A DNA stretch of 35,140 bases from Geminicoccus harenae (GCF_019800005.1 NZ_JABGCL010000037.1:1-35140); one strand, 5' to 3'. Counted from the first letter of the stretch, positions 16,167 through 25,334 are shown. Program-made: numbers and translations. Notes: generated by a model not told the origin, from the sequence alone.

Positions 16167-18188
16167 ATGTGGCGCGTAGGAGTGGACGTCGGTGGAACCT
16201 TCACCGACCTGTTCGCCTGGGAGGACGGCAGCGGCAATCACTGCACGGCCAAGGTCCTGACCACCAAGCGGGACCGTGCCCTGGGCGTCCTTCAGGCCAT
16301 CGAGGCGGCTGGAATCCCGTTCTCCGAAATCGAGTTCCTGATGCACGGAACCACGACGGCCACGAACTCCCTGATCGAGCGCAACTATCCGGATGCGGCC
16401 TTCGTCACGACCGAGGGCTTCCGCGACACGCTGGAGATCGGTCGGCAGCACCGCAAGCACCTCTACGACCCCTACCAGGTCAAGCCCGAGCCCCTCATCA
16501 AGCGGCGCAACCGCTTTGCAGTCAACGAGCGCATCTCGGCCAAGGGCGAGGTGCGCCGGCCGCTCGACGAGGAGCGGGCGGAAGCGATCGCCCGCACCAT
16601 CGCGGAGCGCGGGATCCAGTCCGTCGGCATCGGCTTCATCAATTCCTACGCCAACCCGGCGCACGAGCAGCGGATGCGGGAGATCATCCGCGCCCACAAT
16701 CCCGACACCCACGTGGTCATCTCGGCCGAGACACGGCCGATCTTCCGCGAGCACCCGAGGTTCACCACCACGGCGATCCGGGCCTGCATGATGCCGGTCA
16801 TGACCAGCTATTTCGACCGGCTGGCGGAAGCGCTGCAGGAACGCGGCTTTACCGGGGCGCTGCTGATCCTCAAGAGCAATGGCGGGGTGATGGGCGCCCA
16901 GAACGCCAAGGAACGCCCGGAGGAGCTGATCGAATCGGGGCCGGCCGGCGGCGTTTCGTACGCGGCCTACCTCACGCAGACCACCAGCGCGAAGAACATC
17001 ATCCACACCGATGTCGGCGGCACCAGCTTCGACGCATCCATCGTGGAGGACGGCAAGGGCCTGATCACCCGCGCCTATGAGCTGGAATGGGAAGTGCCGG
17101 TCAGCGTGCCGATGCTGGACATCCACAGCGTGGGTGCCGGCGGCGGCTCGATCGGCTGGGTGGACGAGGGCGGCTCGCTCCGGGTCGGACCGCGCAGCGC
17201 CGGCTCCGAGCCGGGCCCCGCCTGCTATGGCCGCGGCGGCACCGAACCCACCATCACCGATGCCAACCTGATCCTGGGCCGCCTGCACCCCTCGCTCAGC
17301 AACAAGTTCGAGCTGGACGTGGCCGCAGCCGAGAAGGCCATGGACGCCCTGGCCGAACGGATCGGCCTGTCCCGGTTGGAAACCGCGGAAGGCATGATCC
17401 GGATCTCCTGCGAGACCATGGCGCAGGCGGTGAAGGGGGTGCTGCTGGCCCGCGCCCGCGACCCGCGCGACTTCGTGCTCGCCAGCTTCGGCGGTGCCGG
17501 CCCGATGCATGCCTGCTTCGTCGCCCAGGCGATGAACGTCCCGAAGGTCGTCATCCCGGTGCAGGCCGGCGTCGCCTCCGCGTTCGGCGCCACCGCCATG
17601 GACATCCGTCACGACGTGGAGGCCTTCCTCTATGCCCCGCTGGAGGAGGTCGACCTGAACCGGCTGAACGAGCTGTTCGATGGGCTGGAAGCGGAAGGCC
17701 GGCGTCGGCTCGCGGCCGACGGCATCCCGTACGACCGCATGATCCTGCAGCGCACCGCCCAGATGCGCTATGTCGGCCAGACCTACGAGGTCGATGCCGA
17801 CATTCCGGAAGGACGGATCGGCAAGGCACATCTTCCCGGCATCGCCGAAACCTTCCATCAGGCGCACAAGCGCGAATACGGCGTCAGCTCGGACGATTTC
17901 CCGATCGCCTTCGTGGCGCTCGGCGTCACCGCGGTCGGCAAGCTCGTGGAGCCGCCGAGCTTCGCCTTCACGGCCCATGCCGATGCGCCCGAGCCCACCA
18001 CGCGCAAGGTCTACTTTGCCGGGGAATGGCTGGATTCGACCGTGTATGACAGCCGGCAGCTGACGCCCGGCTTCACCCTGTCCGGCCCCAGCATCGTGGA
18101 ATACCCCGATTCGATCGCGGTGATCCCGCCGCGCTGCAGCGGCCAGGTGGACGCCAGCGGCAACATGATGGTCGAGATCGCCAACTGA
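16167..18188 (+). CDS. hyuA: N-methylhydantoinase A / 5-oxoprolinase-type subunit A
   Basis: This 673-residue ATP-dependent subunit works with HyuB in opening hydantoin-like or lactam rings, or in carboxylating a related compound, as in N-methylhydantoinase, acetone carboxylase and 5-oxoprolinase relatives. ATG 16167 has AGGGAGG upstream. The N-terminal ASKHA-type phosphate loop is WRVGVDVGGTFTDLFAW; a second one is HTDVGGTSFDASIV, followed by the family motif VGAGGGSIGWVDEGG and PGPACYGRGGTEPTITDANL. The last segment (ASFGGAGPMHACFVAQAM, then VIPVQAGVASAFGA) is also standard. Length is normal. hyuB follows after 17 bp, so the two form one operon, controlled by the divergent regulator at 15100-15891. 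Family members differ widely in substrate; the real substrate here is unknown. Confidence 0.95.
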   Translation: MWRVGVDVGGTFTDLFAWEDGSGNHCTAKVLTTKRDRALGVLQAIEAAGIPFSEIEFLMHGTTTATNSLIERNYPDAAFVTTEGFRDTLEIGRQHRKHLYDPYQVKPEPLIKRRNRFAVNERISAKGEVRRPLDEERAEAIARTIAERGIQSVGIGFINSYANPAHEQRMREIIRAHNPDTHVVISAETRPIFREHPRFTTTAIRACMMPVMTSYFDRLAEALQERGFTGALLILKSNGGVMGAQNAKERPEELIESGPAGGVSYAAYLTQTTSAKNIIHTDVGGTSFDASIVEDGKGLITRAYELEWEVPVSVPMLDIHSVGAGGGSIGWVDEGGSLRVGPRSAGSEPGPACYGRGGTEPTITDANLILGRLHPSLSNKFELDVAAAEKAMDALAERIGLSRLETAEGMIRISCETMAQAVKGVLLARARDPRDFVLASFGGAGPMHACFVAQAMNVPKVVIPVQAGVASAFGATAMDIRHDVEAFLYAPLEEVDLNRLNELFDGLEAEGRRRLAADGIPYDRMILQRTAQMRYVGQTYEVDADIPEGRIGKAHLPGIAETFHQAHKREYGVSSDDFPIAFVALGVTAVGKLVEPPSFAFTAHADAPEPTTRKVYFAGEWLDSTVYDSRQLTPGFTLSGPSIVEYPDSIAVIPPRCSGQVDASGNMMVEIAN

Positions 18189-18205
18189 TCCGGGAGGAAG
18201 ATCCA

Positions 18206-19975
18206 ATGACGAACGACATGGTCAAGGTCGACTCCAAGATCGACCCGATCACCTTCGAGGTTCTCCGCAACACGTTCCAGTACGCGTGCGACCGCATGTC
18301 GACGATCATGCAGCGCACGTCGTTCTCGCCGATCCTGGCGGACATCCTGGACTACTCGAACGCCATCTACGACCCGCAGCTGCGCCTCCTGTCCCAGGCG
18401 GCCAACTGCCCGGTCCATCTGGCGGCCATGCAGTTCAGCGCCGATGCGTCCACGGCACGCTTCCCCATCGACACGCTGAAGCCCGGTGACGTGATCGCGC
18501 TGAACGACCCCTACCAGGGCGGCACGCATATCAATGACATCACCTTCACCATGCCGATCTTCCACGAGGGCGAGATCCTGGGCTTTGCCGTCAGCCGGGG
18601 GCACTGGATGGACCTGGGCGGGGGTGCCGCGGGTGGGCAGTCGTTCGGGACCCATGTCGCCGCGGAAGGGCTGCGCCTGCCGCCGATCAAGCTCTACGAG
18701 AATTACGAGATCAATCGCGACTTCCTCGCGATCATCATGAACAACACCCGCACGCCGCATTTCGTGAAGGGCGACCTGCAGGCCCATCTGGGTGCCCTGA
18801 AGAGCGCGGAGACCGAGCTGCAGCGGGCGGCCACACGCTATGGCACCGAGACGATCAAGGCCGCCATGTCGGACCTGATCGGCTACACCGAGCGCATCGT
18901 TCGCAAGAGCATCGAGGACATCCCGGACGGCGACTACACGGCGGAGGACTTCGCCGACACGGACGGCTTCTCGCCGGACCCGATCAAGGTCAAGGTGACG
19001 CTCCGGGTGCGCGGCTCCGAGATCACCGTCGATTTCACCGGCTCGGATCCGGTCTGCAAGGGTGCGGTCAACTCGCCCTACGCCAACACGGCATCGGCGG
19101 CCCTCTATTCCCTGCAGTTCTTCCTGGCGCCGGACGCACCCTCGAATGCCGGCATGTTCGCGCCGATCAAGCTCGTCATTCCGGACAATTGCTGGCTGAA
19201 CGCGAAGTGGCCATCACCCACCATCGGCTGCACCACGCTCGCCTCCTCCAAGATCACCAGCGCCATCTGGCAGGCCCTGGCCCAGGCGATCCCGGACCGG
19301 GTCACCGGCTCGACCTGCTCGGAATGCAACTGGTTCGTGTCCTCGACGATGGACAAGGACGGGCGCAGCGACGTGTTCTCCGACCTGCCCGCAGGTGGCT
19401 GGGGCGGCACGCCGTTCAACGACGGCATGAGCGTCACCATGGACCCGCTCGGCAACTGCATGAACATGGCCGCCGAGACGGCGGAGCTGTTCTTCCCGAT
19501 CGAGTACGAGGCGTTCGAGCTGCGCCAGGATTCGGCGGGTGCCGGCAAGTACCGCGGCGGGCTCGGGGCGGTCTTCAAGGTCCGCTATTTGTGTGACGGC
19601 GAGCTCGGCATGGAGACGGCCAGGACCCGCGAGGGCAGCCCCGGCGTGAACGGCGGCGGGCGCAGCGCCGTGCAGCGTTCCAGCCATATCTACCCGGACG
19701 GGCGGGAGATCGTGATCGGCGGGCTGTCCCCGAACGGCGACTGGACCAACCCGCTGCTGGCCGGGCACCGCTTCGCCTATGACGAGCAGTTCAAGTTCGA
19801 GAGCACCGGCGGCGGCGGCTGGGGCGACCCGAAGCAGCGGCCGGCCAGGAAGGTGCTGGAGGACGTGCTCGACGAGTACATCTCGATCGAGGCCGCCCGC
19901 GACGTCTACGGCGTCGCCATCGATCCGGCTTCCATGACCATCGACGAGGCGCAGACCTCCCGCCTGCGCGGCTGA
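18206..19975 (+). CDS. hyuB: N-methylhydantoinase B / 5-oxoprolinase-type subunit B
   Basis: This 589-residue partner of HyuA supplies the second half of the ATP-dependent amidohydrolase or carboxylase. The ATG at 18206 has GGGAGGA about 8 nt upstream. Typical family segments are present: IDPITFEVLRNTFQYACDRM at the N-terminus, RTSFSPILADILDYSNAIYD, the metal-site region NDPYQGGTHINDITFTMP, and SRGHWMDLGG. The C-terminal half carries RQDSAGAGKYRGGLGAVF and the Gly-rich ESTGGGGWGDPKQRP. Length is normal for HyuB. It is followed after a strong hairpin (19987-20013) by an FAD oxidoreductase on the same strand. That gene order suggests a pathway in which a heterocycle or amine is first oxidised and then opened, though this is inference. 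Confidence 0.95.
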   Translation: MTNDMVKVDSKIDPITFEVLRNTFQYACDRMSTIMQRTSFSPILADILDYSNAIYDPQLRLLSQAANCPVHLAAMQFSADASTARFPIDTLKPGDVIALNDPYQGGTHINDITFTMPIFHEGEILGFAVSRGHWMDLGGGAAGGQSFGTHVAAEGLRLPPIKLYENYEINRDFLAIIMNNTRTPHFVKGDLQAHLGALKSAETELQRAATRYGTETIKAAMSDLIGYTERIVRKSIEDIPDGDYTAEDFADTDGFSPDPIKVKVTLRVRGSEITVDFTGSDPVCKGAVNSPYANTASAALYSLQFFLAPDAPSNAGMFAPIKLVIPDNCWLNAKWPSPTIGCTTLASSKITSAIWQALAQAIPDRVTGSTCSECNWFVSSTMDKDGRSDVFSDLPAGGWGGTPFNDGMSVTMDPLGNCMNMAAETAELFFPIEYEAFELRQDSAGAGKYRGGLGAVFKVRYLCDGELGMETARTREGSPGVNGGGRSAVQRSSHIYPDGREIVIGGLSPNGDWTNPLLAGHRFAYDEQFKFESTGGGGWGDPKQRPARKVLEDVLDEYISIEAARDVYGVAIDPASMTIDEAQTSRLRG

Positions 19976-19986
19976 AGCAGAAAAAG

Positions 19987-20013
19987 GCAGGCCGGGCGTA
20001 TCGTCCGGCCTGC
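19987..20013 (+). terminator. Strong hairpin between hyuB and the FAD oxidoreductase
   Basis: GCAGGCCGG (19987-19995) pairs perfectly with CCGGCCTGC (20005-20013). Allowing one G-U pair extends the stem to 12 bp with a 3-nt TAT loop. There is no T-run after it, so it is not a classical intrinsic terminator on the plus strand. It could be an attenuator, a partial terminator or an mRNA-stabilising element, lowering expression of the downstream gene relative to hyuAB. An A-run sits before it, giving a U-tail only on the opposite strand. Confidence 0.5.
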
Positions 20014-20047
20014 GATCTTGCCATTCCCACCTCTGAGGAAGCCGACC

Positions 20048-21673
20048 TTGGCCGAACGCTACGACGCCATCATTATCGGTGGTGGACATAATGGTCTCGT
20101 CTGCGCAGCCTATCTGGCCAAAGCCGGCCTGAAGCCGCTGGTCCTGGAGCGCCGCCCGGTGTTCGGCGGCGCCGCGGTCACCGAGGAGATCGCCCCGGGC
20201 TTCCGCGCCTCGATCTTCTCCTACCTGATGAGCATCCTCCACCCGCGCATCCAGGCGGACCTCGAGCTGAAGCGGCACGGCCTGGAGATCATGCCGTGCA
20301 GCGACATGCTCTCGCCGCTGGACGACGGCGACTACATCGTCTTCTCCGACAACGTGCAGCGCACCCAGGAAAGCTTCGCCCGCTTCAACAAGAAGGACGC
20401 GGCGATCTATGCCGAGTTCGACCGGTTCCTGAACGAGAACGCCGACGTCTTCCGCAAGCTGCTCTGGGAGACGCCGTTCGATCCGACCAAGCGCGACTGG
20501 AAAACGGTCAAGCAGATGTTCGGCTTCGCGAAGCGCAACCGGAAGTACGGCAACAAGTTCTTCCGCGTCTACGACATGCTCACCATGAGCGCCTATGACT
20601 TCCTGTCCGAGTGGTTCGAGGACGACCGGATCAAGGCGGTGCTGGCCTATTACGCCTCGATCGGCACGTTCGCCGGGCCCAAGACGCCCGGCAGCGCCTA
20701 TGTCATCATGCATCACGTGATGGGCGAGAACGCCGGTGCGGGTGGCTGGGGCTTCATCCGTGGCGGCCAGGGCGCCATCTCCGCCTCGATCGCCGCCGCG
20801 GCCACCGAGCATGGCGCCAGGATCCTGACCGACAGCCCGGTCAGAGAGGTCCGGGTGGTGGACGGGCGGGCGCGCGGCGTCCTGACCGAGGACGGCCGGG
20901 AATACGAGGCGCCGATCGTCATCTCCAACGCTCACGCCAAGATCCTCTATCTGAACCTGGTGGGCGAGCGGCATCTGCCCGCGGACGTGGTGCGCGACAT
21001 CAAGACGTATCGGAGCTTCTCCACCGCGTTCAAGGCCAACCTCGCGGTCGAGCGGCCTCCGCAATACAGCTGCCTGGACCGGGTGCTGAAGGATGGGGCG
21101 CTGGGGGACTGGACCTATCCCACCTATGTCCATATCGCCCCGGACATCGACTATCTGGAACGGGCCTATGACGACGCCAAGCATGGCTGGTACTCGTCGG
21201 CACCGTTCATCACCCCGGTCGTGCCGACGATCGTCGACGACACCCTGGCGCCGAAGGGCAAGCACGTCGTCAACCTGTTCGGCGGCCACGCACCCTACGA
21301 GCTGAAGGGCGGCGACTGGGCGGTCGAGAAGGACAAGTTCCAGAAGACCGTGCTGGACACGATGGACCGCTTCGCGCCGGGCTTCTCGAACGACATCATC
21401 GGCGGCCAGTTCCTGATCGCCCAGGACATCGAGAACATCGTCCACCTGCCGCAGGGCCACATCTTCCAGGGCGAGCTCAGCGCCGACCAGCTCTTCTTCA
21501 AGCGCCCGGTCCCGCACCACGCCGACTACCGCACGCCGATCCACGGCCTCTATCTGTGCGGCGCCTCGACCCATCCAGGCGGCGGCGTGTCCGGGATCAA
21601 CGGCTACAACGCCGCGCGCGAGATCCTGGCGGACCGGAAGACCAAGTCGGGCATGGGCTATGCCGTCAGTTGA
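20048..21673 (+). CDS. FAD-dependent oxidoreductase of the phytoene desaturase/PYROXD2 type
   Basis: This 541-residue flavoprotein probably oxidises an amine or a carbon-carbon bond of a small organic molecule. The start is TTG 20048 because TGAGGAAG (20033-20040) sits about 7 nt upstream and the product then opens directly with the dinucleotide-binding fold AERYDAIIIGGGHNGLVCAA; a TTG at 20018 has no such site. The second FAD segment follows (VLERRPVFGGAAVTEEIAPG). The C-terminal FAD motif GLYLCGASTHPGGGVSGING is that of the phytoene dehydrogenase-like/PYROXD2 group. No carotenoid genes are nearby, and the gene follows hyuAB on the same strand after a hairpin, so a part in the same catabolic route is more likely than carotenoid synthesis. 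Substrate unknown. Confidence 0.92.
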   Translation: MAERYDAIIIGGGHNGLVCAAYLAKAGLKPLVLERRPVFGGAAVTEEIAPGFRASIFSYLMSILHPRIQADLELKRHGLEIMPCSDMLSPLDDGDYIVFSDNVQRTQESFARFNKKDAAIYAEFDRFLNENADVFRKLLWETPFDPTKRDWKTVKQMFGFAKRNRKYGNKFFRVYDMLTMSAYDFLSEWFEDDRIKAVLAYYASIGTFAGPKTPGSAYVIMHHVMGENAGAGGWGFIRGGQGAISASIAAAATEHGARILTDSPVREVRVVDGRARGVLTEDGREYEAPIVISNAHAKILYLNLVGERHLPADVVRDIKTYRSFSTAFKANLAVERPPQYSCLDRVLKDGALGDWTYPTYVHIAPDIDYLERAYDDAKHGWYSSAPFITPVVPTIVDDTLAPKGKHVVNLFGGHAPYELKGGDWAVEKDKFQKTVLDTMDRFAPGFSNDIIGGQFLIAQDIENIVHLPQGHIFQGELSADQLFFKRPVPHHADYRTPIHGLYLCGASTHPGGGVSGINGYNAAREILADRKTKSGMGYAVS

Positions 21674-21681
21674 GGCCGCCG

Positions 21682-21702
21682 GCTCCCGGTCCGGCCGGGA
21701 GC
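21682..21702 (+). terminator. Hairpin after the FAD oxidoreductase gene
   Basis: GCTCCCGG (21682-21689) pairs with CCGGGAGC (21695-21702) around a 5-nt loop, 9 bp after the stop codon. It lacks a T-run (the next bases are AAAAG), so termination is only likely by position. It would close the hyu operon. Confidence 0.5.
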
Positions 21703-21759
21703 AAAAGGGCGCCAGCACCTCTGGTGTTTGAGCCCATGGCACGGGGCATGGTTAACTAA

Positions 21760-21792
21760 CGATCAGCGGCCGACCCCCTCGGCCGCTGATCG
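21760..21792 (-). terminator. 14-bp stem hairpin overlapping the end of the hybrid kinase gene
   Basis: CGATCAGCGGCCGA (21760-21773) and TCGGCCGCTGATCG (21779-21792) are perfect reverse complements around CCCCC. The stop codon of the kinase gene (21765-21763) lies within the stem. On the minus strand the stem is followed by TTAGTTAACC, moderately T-rich. It could terminate both the leftward kinase operon and rightward read-through from the hyu operon. Confidence 0.65.
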
Positions 21793-24306
21793 CATCGTTT
21801 CCGCGGGGAGGTGCCGGGCCAGCGCCCTGGCCAGGTCCATCGCGGAGAGCGGCTTGCGCAGGACCGCGTGACTGGCGCGTCCGGCAGCCCGTTCCTGGGC
21901 CACGAGATCGCCATAGCCGGTCATCAGGATGACCGGCACATCCGGCCGCAGCCGGGCGATCCGGTCGGCGAGCTGGTCGCCGGTCATGCCGGGCATGACC
22001 ATGTCCGACAGGACCAGATCGAAGCGTCCGGGATCTGCCTCGAAGGCCTGGAGCGCCCGTAACGGGTCGGTGAAGCCGGCCGGCTCGTAGCCGAGCCCCG
22101 CCAGGATCTCCTCCGTGAGCGAGACCAGCATCTCCTCGTCGTCGATCAGCAGCACGACCTGTCCGGTGCCGAAGGGAATATCCCCGCGGGATGGGTCGGC
22201 CGGCGGCAGGGGTAGGTCGCTTTCGGCGCCTGTCGGCAGATAGACCTCGAACACGGTTCCCTGGCCCGGGCGGCTCATGACGTTCATCGCTCCACCATGG
22301 TCGGCCACGATCCCATGGACGGTGGCGAGGCCCAGCCCGGTCCCGCCTCTGGATGGCCTGGTCGTGAAGAACGGCTCGAAGATCCGCTGCAGCGTCGCCT
22401 GATCGATGCCATGGCCTTCATCGCTGACGGCGATGCGGACATAGCGCCCGGCCGGCATCGTGCCATGGGACAGGATGCGCTGCCCGGCTGTCGCCACGAC
22501 CGAGATGGCGAGCCGGATCCGGCCGGCACCGTTCATCGCCTGCGCCGCATTGGTGCAGAGGTTCATGATGATCTGCTGGAGCTGGGCCGGATCGCCCCTC
22601 ACCATGGCACTGGCCTCGACCTGGTCGAGCTCGACCTTCACGGTGGCCGGCAACACGACGTTCAGGAGCCCGGTCGTTTCCTCGATCAGCCGCACCATCC
22701 CGACCGGCATCCGGCTGGCTTCGCCGCGACGGCTGAAGGTCAGGATCTGGTCGACCAGCAGCTTCGCGCGCATGCCGGCCGTGTGCACCGCCTCGACATG
22801 CCGGCGGGCCTGGGAACCAGCCTTCAGCGCCTGGGCCGCCATCTCGGCATAGCCCAGGATGGCGCCGAGAATGTTGTTGAAGTTGTGCGCGATCCCGCCG
22901 GCAAGCGTGCCGATCGCCTCCATCCGCTCCGCCTGCGCCAGCCGTGCCGCCAGTGCGTCGCGCTCCGCCTCGGCGCGCTGCCGCTCCAGCGCATGGGCGA
23001 AGATGTCGCTCGCGATCCTGAGCTGCTGCAGGCTGTCGGCGCTCCAGTCGCGCGGGCCGTGGGTGAGGTCGAACCCGAGCAGGCCCACGCGCCGCCCCTT
23101 CTGCCACAGCGGGATGCCGAGCCAGGCGCGGATGCCGTGAGCTTGCAGGGCAGTGCGCGCCGTACCCGCCGGCAGGGCCGGCACCGAGGCTACCGGGATG
23201 CAGCCGTCCTGCTCCAGTCGGAGCAGCTCAGGCGCAGTGAGCAGGCTCAAGGCCAGGTCCGGCCAGTCGCCATTCTGGGACCCGGCCGGCCAGACGGCCG
23301 TGCAGCCGGCCTCCCGGCCACTGTCGGCAGCGGCCAGCAGATAGGCCCGGTCGACGCCCAGCCGCTGCCCCAGCAGGGCGATGCCTGCCCTGACACCGGG
23401 GCCGATCCGCTCCGGCGGAATGTCGATGAAGGAGGTGGAAAGCTCGGCGATGGTGGACTGGGCGGCCGAGCGGATCTCCAGTTCCTGCGCATGCCTGCCG
23501 AGGTCGCGGGCGCTTCGGCGCAGCTTCAGATAAAGGATCGACAGATAGCTCAGCAGAAGGATCGCGGTGAGGTAGAGCAGGCCCTGATAGGTCGCGGCCT
23601 GGCGATCCAGGGCGGCATAGCGCTCGACCAGTAGTGCGCGGAAGGAGGCGGCGCTGGCTTCGACCGGCGAGCGGTCGAGTTCCGCCAGCTTTCCGTCCAG
23701 CATCGCCATGTGCCGCAGGATCGTGCGCCCGTGCGCGCCGATCGAGTGCCAGTCGCCAGCCGGCTCGCCGCGGACCGCCTGGTCGTACTGGTCGAGCGCC
23801 CCGGTCAGCGCCTCGGCATCCACATGGCCCACGCCCTTGCTGAAGCGGAGCATGCCGGTGGCGAGGTCGGCGAGTTCGGGGCCCAGGCCGCCATGGGCCG
23901 CGGCCTGGTCGGCGACGAGATAGGTGAAGTAGGCGAGCGAGTTCTGCACCAGGGCATTGCTGGTCTTGATCGCATCGACCAGCGGCTCCTGCTGCTCCAC
24001 GGCCTGGCGCAGCTCGGCGAACCGCTCGGCCATCTGCGGCCAGTCCGGCAGGCCGGCCTGCAGTTGCCGCAGGGCCTGCTGCAGCCGGGCGGTGGCATCG
24101 ACCAACGGATCGTAGTTCGCCAGCAGGCCGGCCCGGATGCGCAGTGCGTCGCGCTCCAGGGCGGCCTGGTTCAGGACGATGGCATCCACCGCGTGCAGGC
24201 GCTGTTCCTGCTCTGGCAGGTAGGGCGCAGCACCCTGGAGCATCAGGTAGGTGAGCAGCACGAGCAGCGCTGCCACGGTCAGGACCGGCCGGACCAGGGT
24301 GGTCAT
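21763..24306 (-). CDS. Membrane hybrid histidine kinase with all-helical sensor, GAF-like and receiver domains
   Basis: This 847-residue sensor kinase has two membrane helices (about 8-26 and 243-262) that flank a largely helical periplasmic region (about 35-235) resembling the DAHL-type all-helical sensor fold. A GAF-like domain follows at about 285-445 (REAGCTAVWPAG, GIRAWLGIPLWQKGRRVGLL). The kinase core has the phospho-acceptor H474 in GGIAHNFNNILGAILGYAE, the N-box NLCTNAAQAM near 582, then VSDEGHGID and GGTGLGLATVHGIV. The C-terminal receiver (about 716-832) has the acidic pair D722/D723, acceptor D768 (VLSDMVMPGMTG) and K818. Its ATG overlaps the stop of the cytochrome c peroxidase gene by 4 bp, so the two are translationally coupled and the kinase may sense redox, peroxide or periplasmic electron flow. 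The response regulator at 25944-26678 is its likely partner. Confidence 0.93.
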   Translation of the reverse strand: MTTLVRPVLTVAALLVLLTYLMLQGAAPYLPEQEQRLHAVDAIVLNQAALERDALRIRAGLLANYDPLVDATARLQQALRQLQAGLPDWPQMAERFAELRQAVEQQEPLVDAIKTSNALVQNSLAYFTYLVADQAAAHGGLGPELADLATGMLRFSKGVGHVDAEALTGALDQYDQAVRGEPAGDWHSIGAHGRTILRHMAMLDGKLAELDRSPVEASAASFRALLVERYAALDRQAATYQGLLYLTAILLLSYLSILYLKLRRSARDLGRHAQELEIRSAAQSTIAELSTSFIDIPPERIGPGVRAGIALLGQRLGVDRAYLLAAADSGREAGCTAVWPAGSQNGDWPDLALSLLTAPELLRLEQDGCIPVASVPALPAGTARTALQAHGIRAWLGIPLWQKGRRVGLLGFDLTHGPRDWSADSLQQLRIASDIFAHALERQRAEAERDALAARLAQAERMEAIGTLAGGIAHNFNNILGAILGYAEMAAQALKAGSQARRHVEAVHTAGMRAKLLVDQILTFSRRGEASRMPVGMVRLIEETTGLLNVVLPATVKVELDQVEASAMVRGDPAQLQQIIMNLCTNAAQAMNGAGRIRLAISVVATAGQRILSHGTMPAGRYVRIAVSDEGHGIDQATLQRIFEPFFTTRPSRGGTGLGLATVHGIVADHGGAMNVMSRPGQGTVFEVYLPTGAESDLPLPPADPSRGDIPFGTGQVVLLIDDEEMLVSLTEEILAGLGYEPAGFTDPLRALQAFEADPGRFDLVLSDMVMPGMTGDQLADRIARLRPDVPVILMTGYGDLVAQERAAGRASHAVLRKPLSAMDLARALARHLPAETMRSAAEGVGR

Positions 24307-25334
24307 TCCTGCGGCGCCCCGGCCGCGCGCAGCGGGCGCCCCTGATACTCGCCGGTCAGCGTGCCCAGGAACTGGACGATCCGGTCGATGTCGGCCGGGT
24401 CGAGCGAGCGGCCGAGCTGGGTGCGCGCCATCACGGTGACGGCCCGGCCCAGCGTTTCGGCACTGCCGTCATGGAAATAGGGCGGGGTCAGGGCGACGTT
24501 GCGCAGGCTCGGGACGCGGAACACGTTCCGGTCGGCGGCGCGCCCGGTCACCTCCTGGCGCCCCGGATCGTCCTGCTTTCCGCCCGCCCCGGGTGCTATG
24601 AACAGGCCGAACTGCTCGAACAGGTTGCCGCCGATGTTGCGCCCCTGGTGGCAGCTGATGCAGCCGATCTCGCGGAACAGCCGGTAGCCGGCCAGTTCGG
24701 ACGGTGTCAGCGCCGTCTCCTCGCCTTCCAGGTAGCGGTCGAACCGGCTGCCCGGCGTCACCAGCGTCCGCTGGAAGGCAGCCAGCGCCCTGGCGATGGT
24801 GACCGGGGTCGGGCCAGCCCCATAGACGGCGGCGAAGTCTGCCCGGTAGCCGGCATCCCCCTGGAGCTTGGCGATCACCTCTCGCCAGTCCGCCCCCATG
24901 ATCGCGGGTGCCGCGATGGACGCCATGGCCTGGGACTCCAGGCTCGAAAATGCGCCGGTCCAGCCGAGGGTGGCGCTGAGGCCGGCATTGAACACCGTCA
25001 GCGTGTTCCGGCGCAGCGGCTTGCCGTCGATGCCTTCGCCGATTGTGCGGGAGTCGGTGCCTGCCGCGTCCAGGTCATGGCAGGTGCTGCAGGCGAACCG
25101 GTCGTCGCGCGAAAGCCGCCGCTCGAAGAACAGCTTCTCGCCCAGCGCCACTTCCGCCGGCGACGCAGGCGGCGCCCATGGCGGCAGGACGGCCGGCGTG
25201 ATCGCTCCATCCGCAACGGATGGCACCGGAGGCTCTGCTTGGGCGAGGAAGCCCGGGGCAGGTAGAAGCAGGGCTCCCACCACCATCGCCGCTGCCACCC
25301 CGGCGGAAACGACCCATCCCCCGCATGCCATCAT
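24303..25334 (-). CDS. Di-heme cytochrome c peroxidase (CcpA/MauG family)
   Basis: This 343-residue periplasmic enzyme should reduce hydrogen peroxide with electrons from a small cytochrome, or act as a MauG-like oxidase. The start is ATG 25334, overlapping the DUF1127 stop as ATGA; the Met one codon later is equally possible. A signal sequence covers residues about 3-32 (WVVSAGVAAAMVVGALLLPA, then FLAQA). Heme sites are CSTCH at 82-86 and CISCH at 225-229. Family motifs are LGEKLFFERRLSRD, CHDLDAAGTDSRTIGEGIDG, RNTLTVFNAGLSATLGWTG and VPSLRNVALTPPYFHDGS. A Met in TVMARTQLG may be a heme ligand. Length is normal. It is translated directly after DUF1127 and directly before the hybrid kinase. 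A peroxidase inside a kinase operon suggests either peroxide defence under its own sensor or a part in signal generation; the second is speculative. Confidence 0.95.
   Translation of the reverse strand: MMACGGWVVSAGVAAAMVVGALLLPAPGFLAQAEPPVPSVADGAITPAVLPPWAPPASPAEVALGEKLFFERRLSRDDRFACSTCHDLDAAGTDSRTIGEGIDGKPLRRNTLTVFNAGLSATLGWTGAFSSLESQAMASIAAPAIMGADWREVIAKLQGDAGYRADFAAVYGAGPTPVTIARALAAFQRTLVTPGSRFDRYLEGEETALTPSELAGYRLFREIGCISCHQGRNIGGNLFEQFGLFIAPGAGGKQDDPGRQEVTGRAADRNVFRVPSLRNVALTPPYFHDGSAETLGRAVTVMARTQLGRSLDPADIDRIVQFLGTLTGEYQGRPLRAAGAPQE

Noticed and set aside
20018..20047. TTG start at 20018 for the FAD oxidoreductase
   Set aside because: It lies directly after the hairpin with no Shine-Dalgarno sequence, whereas TTG 20048 has TGAGGAAG at proper distance and starts right before the FAD fold.
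19214..21742. 842-residue open frame on the minus strand
   Set aside because: It is antisense to hyuB and the FAD oxidoreductase, both with full family motifs, and the frame itself is low-complexity and matches nothing I know.
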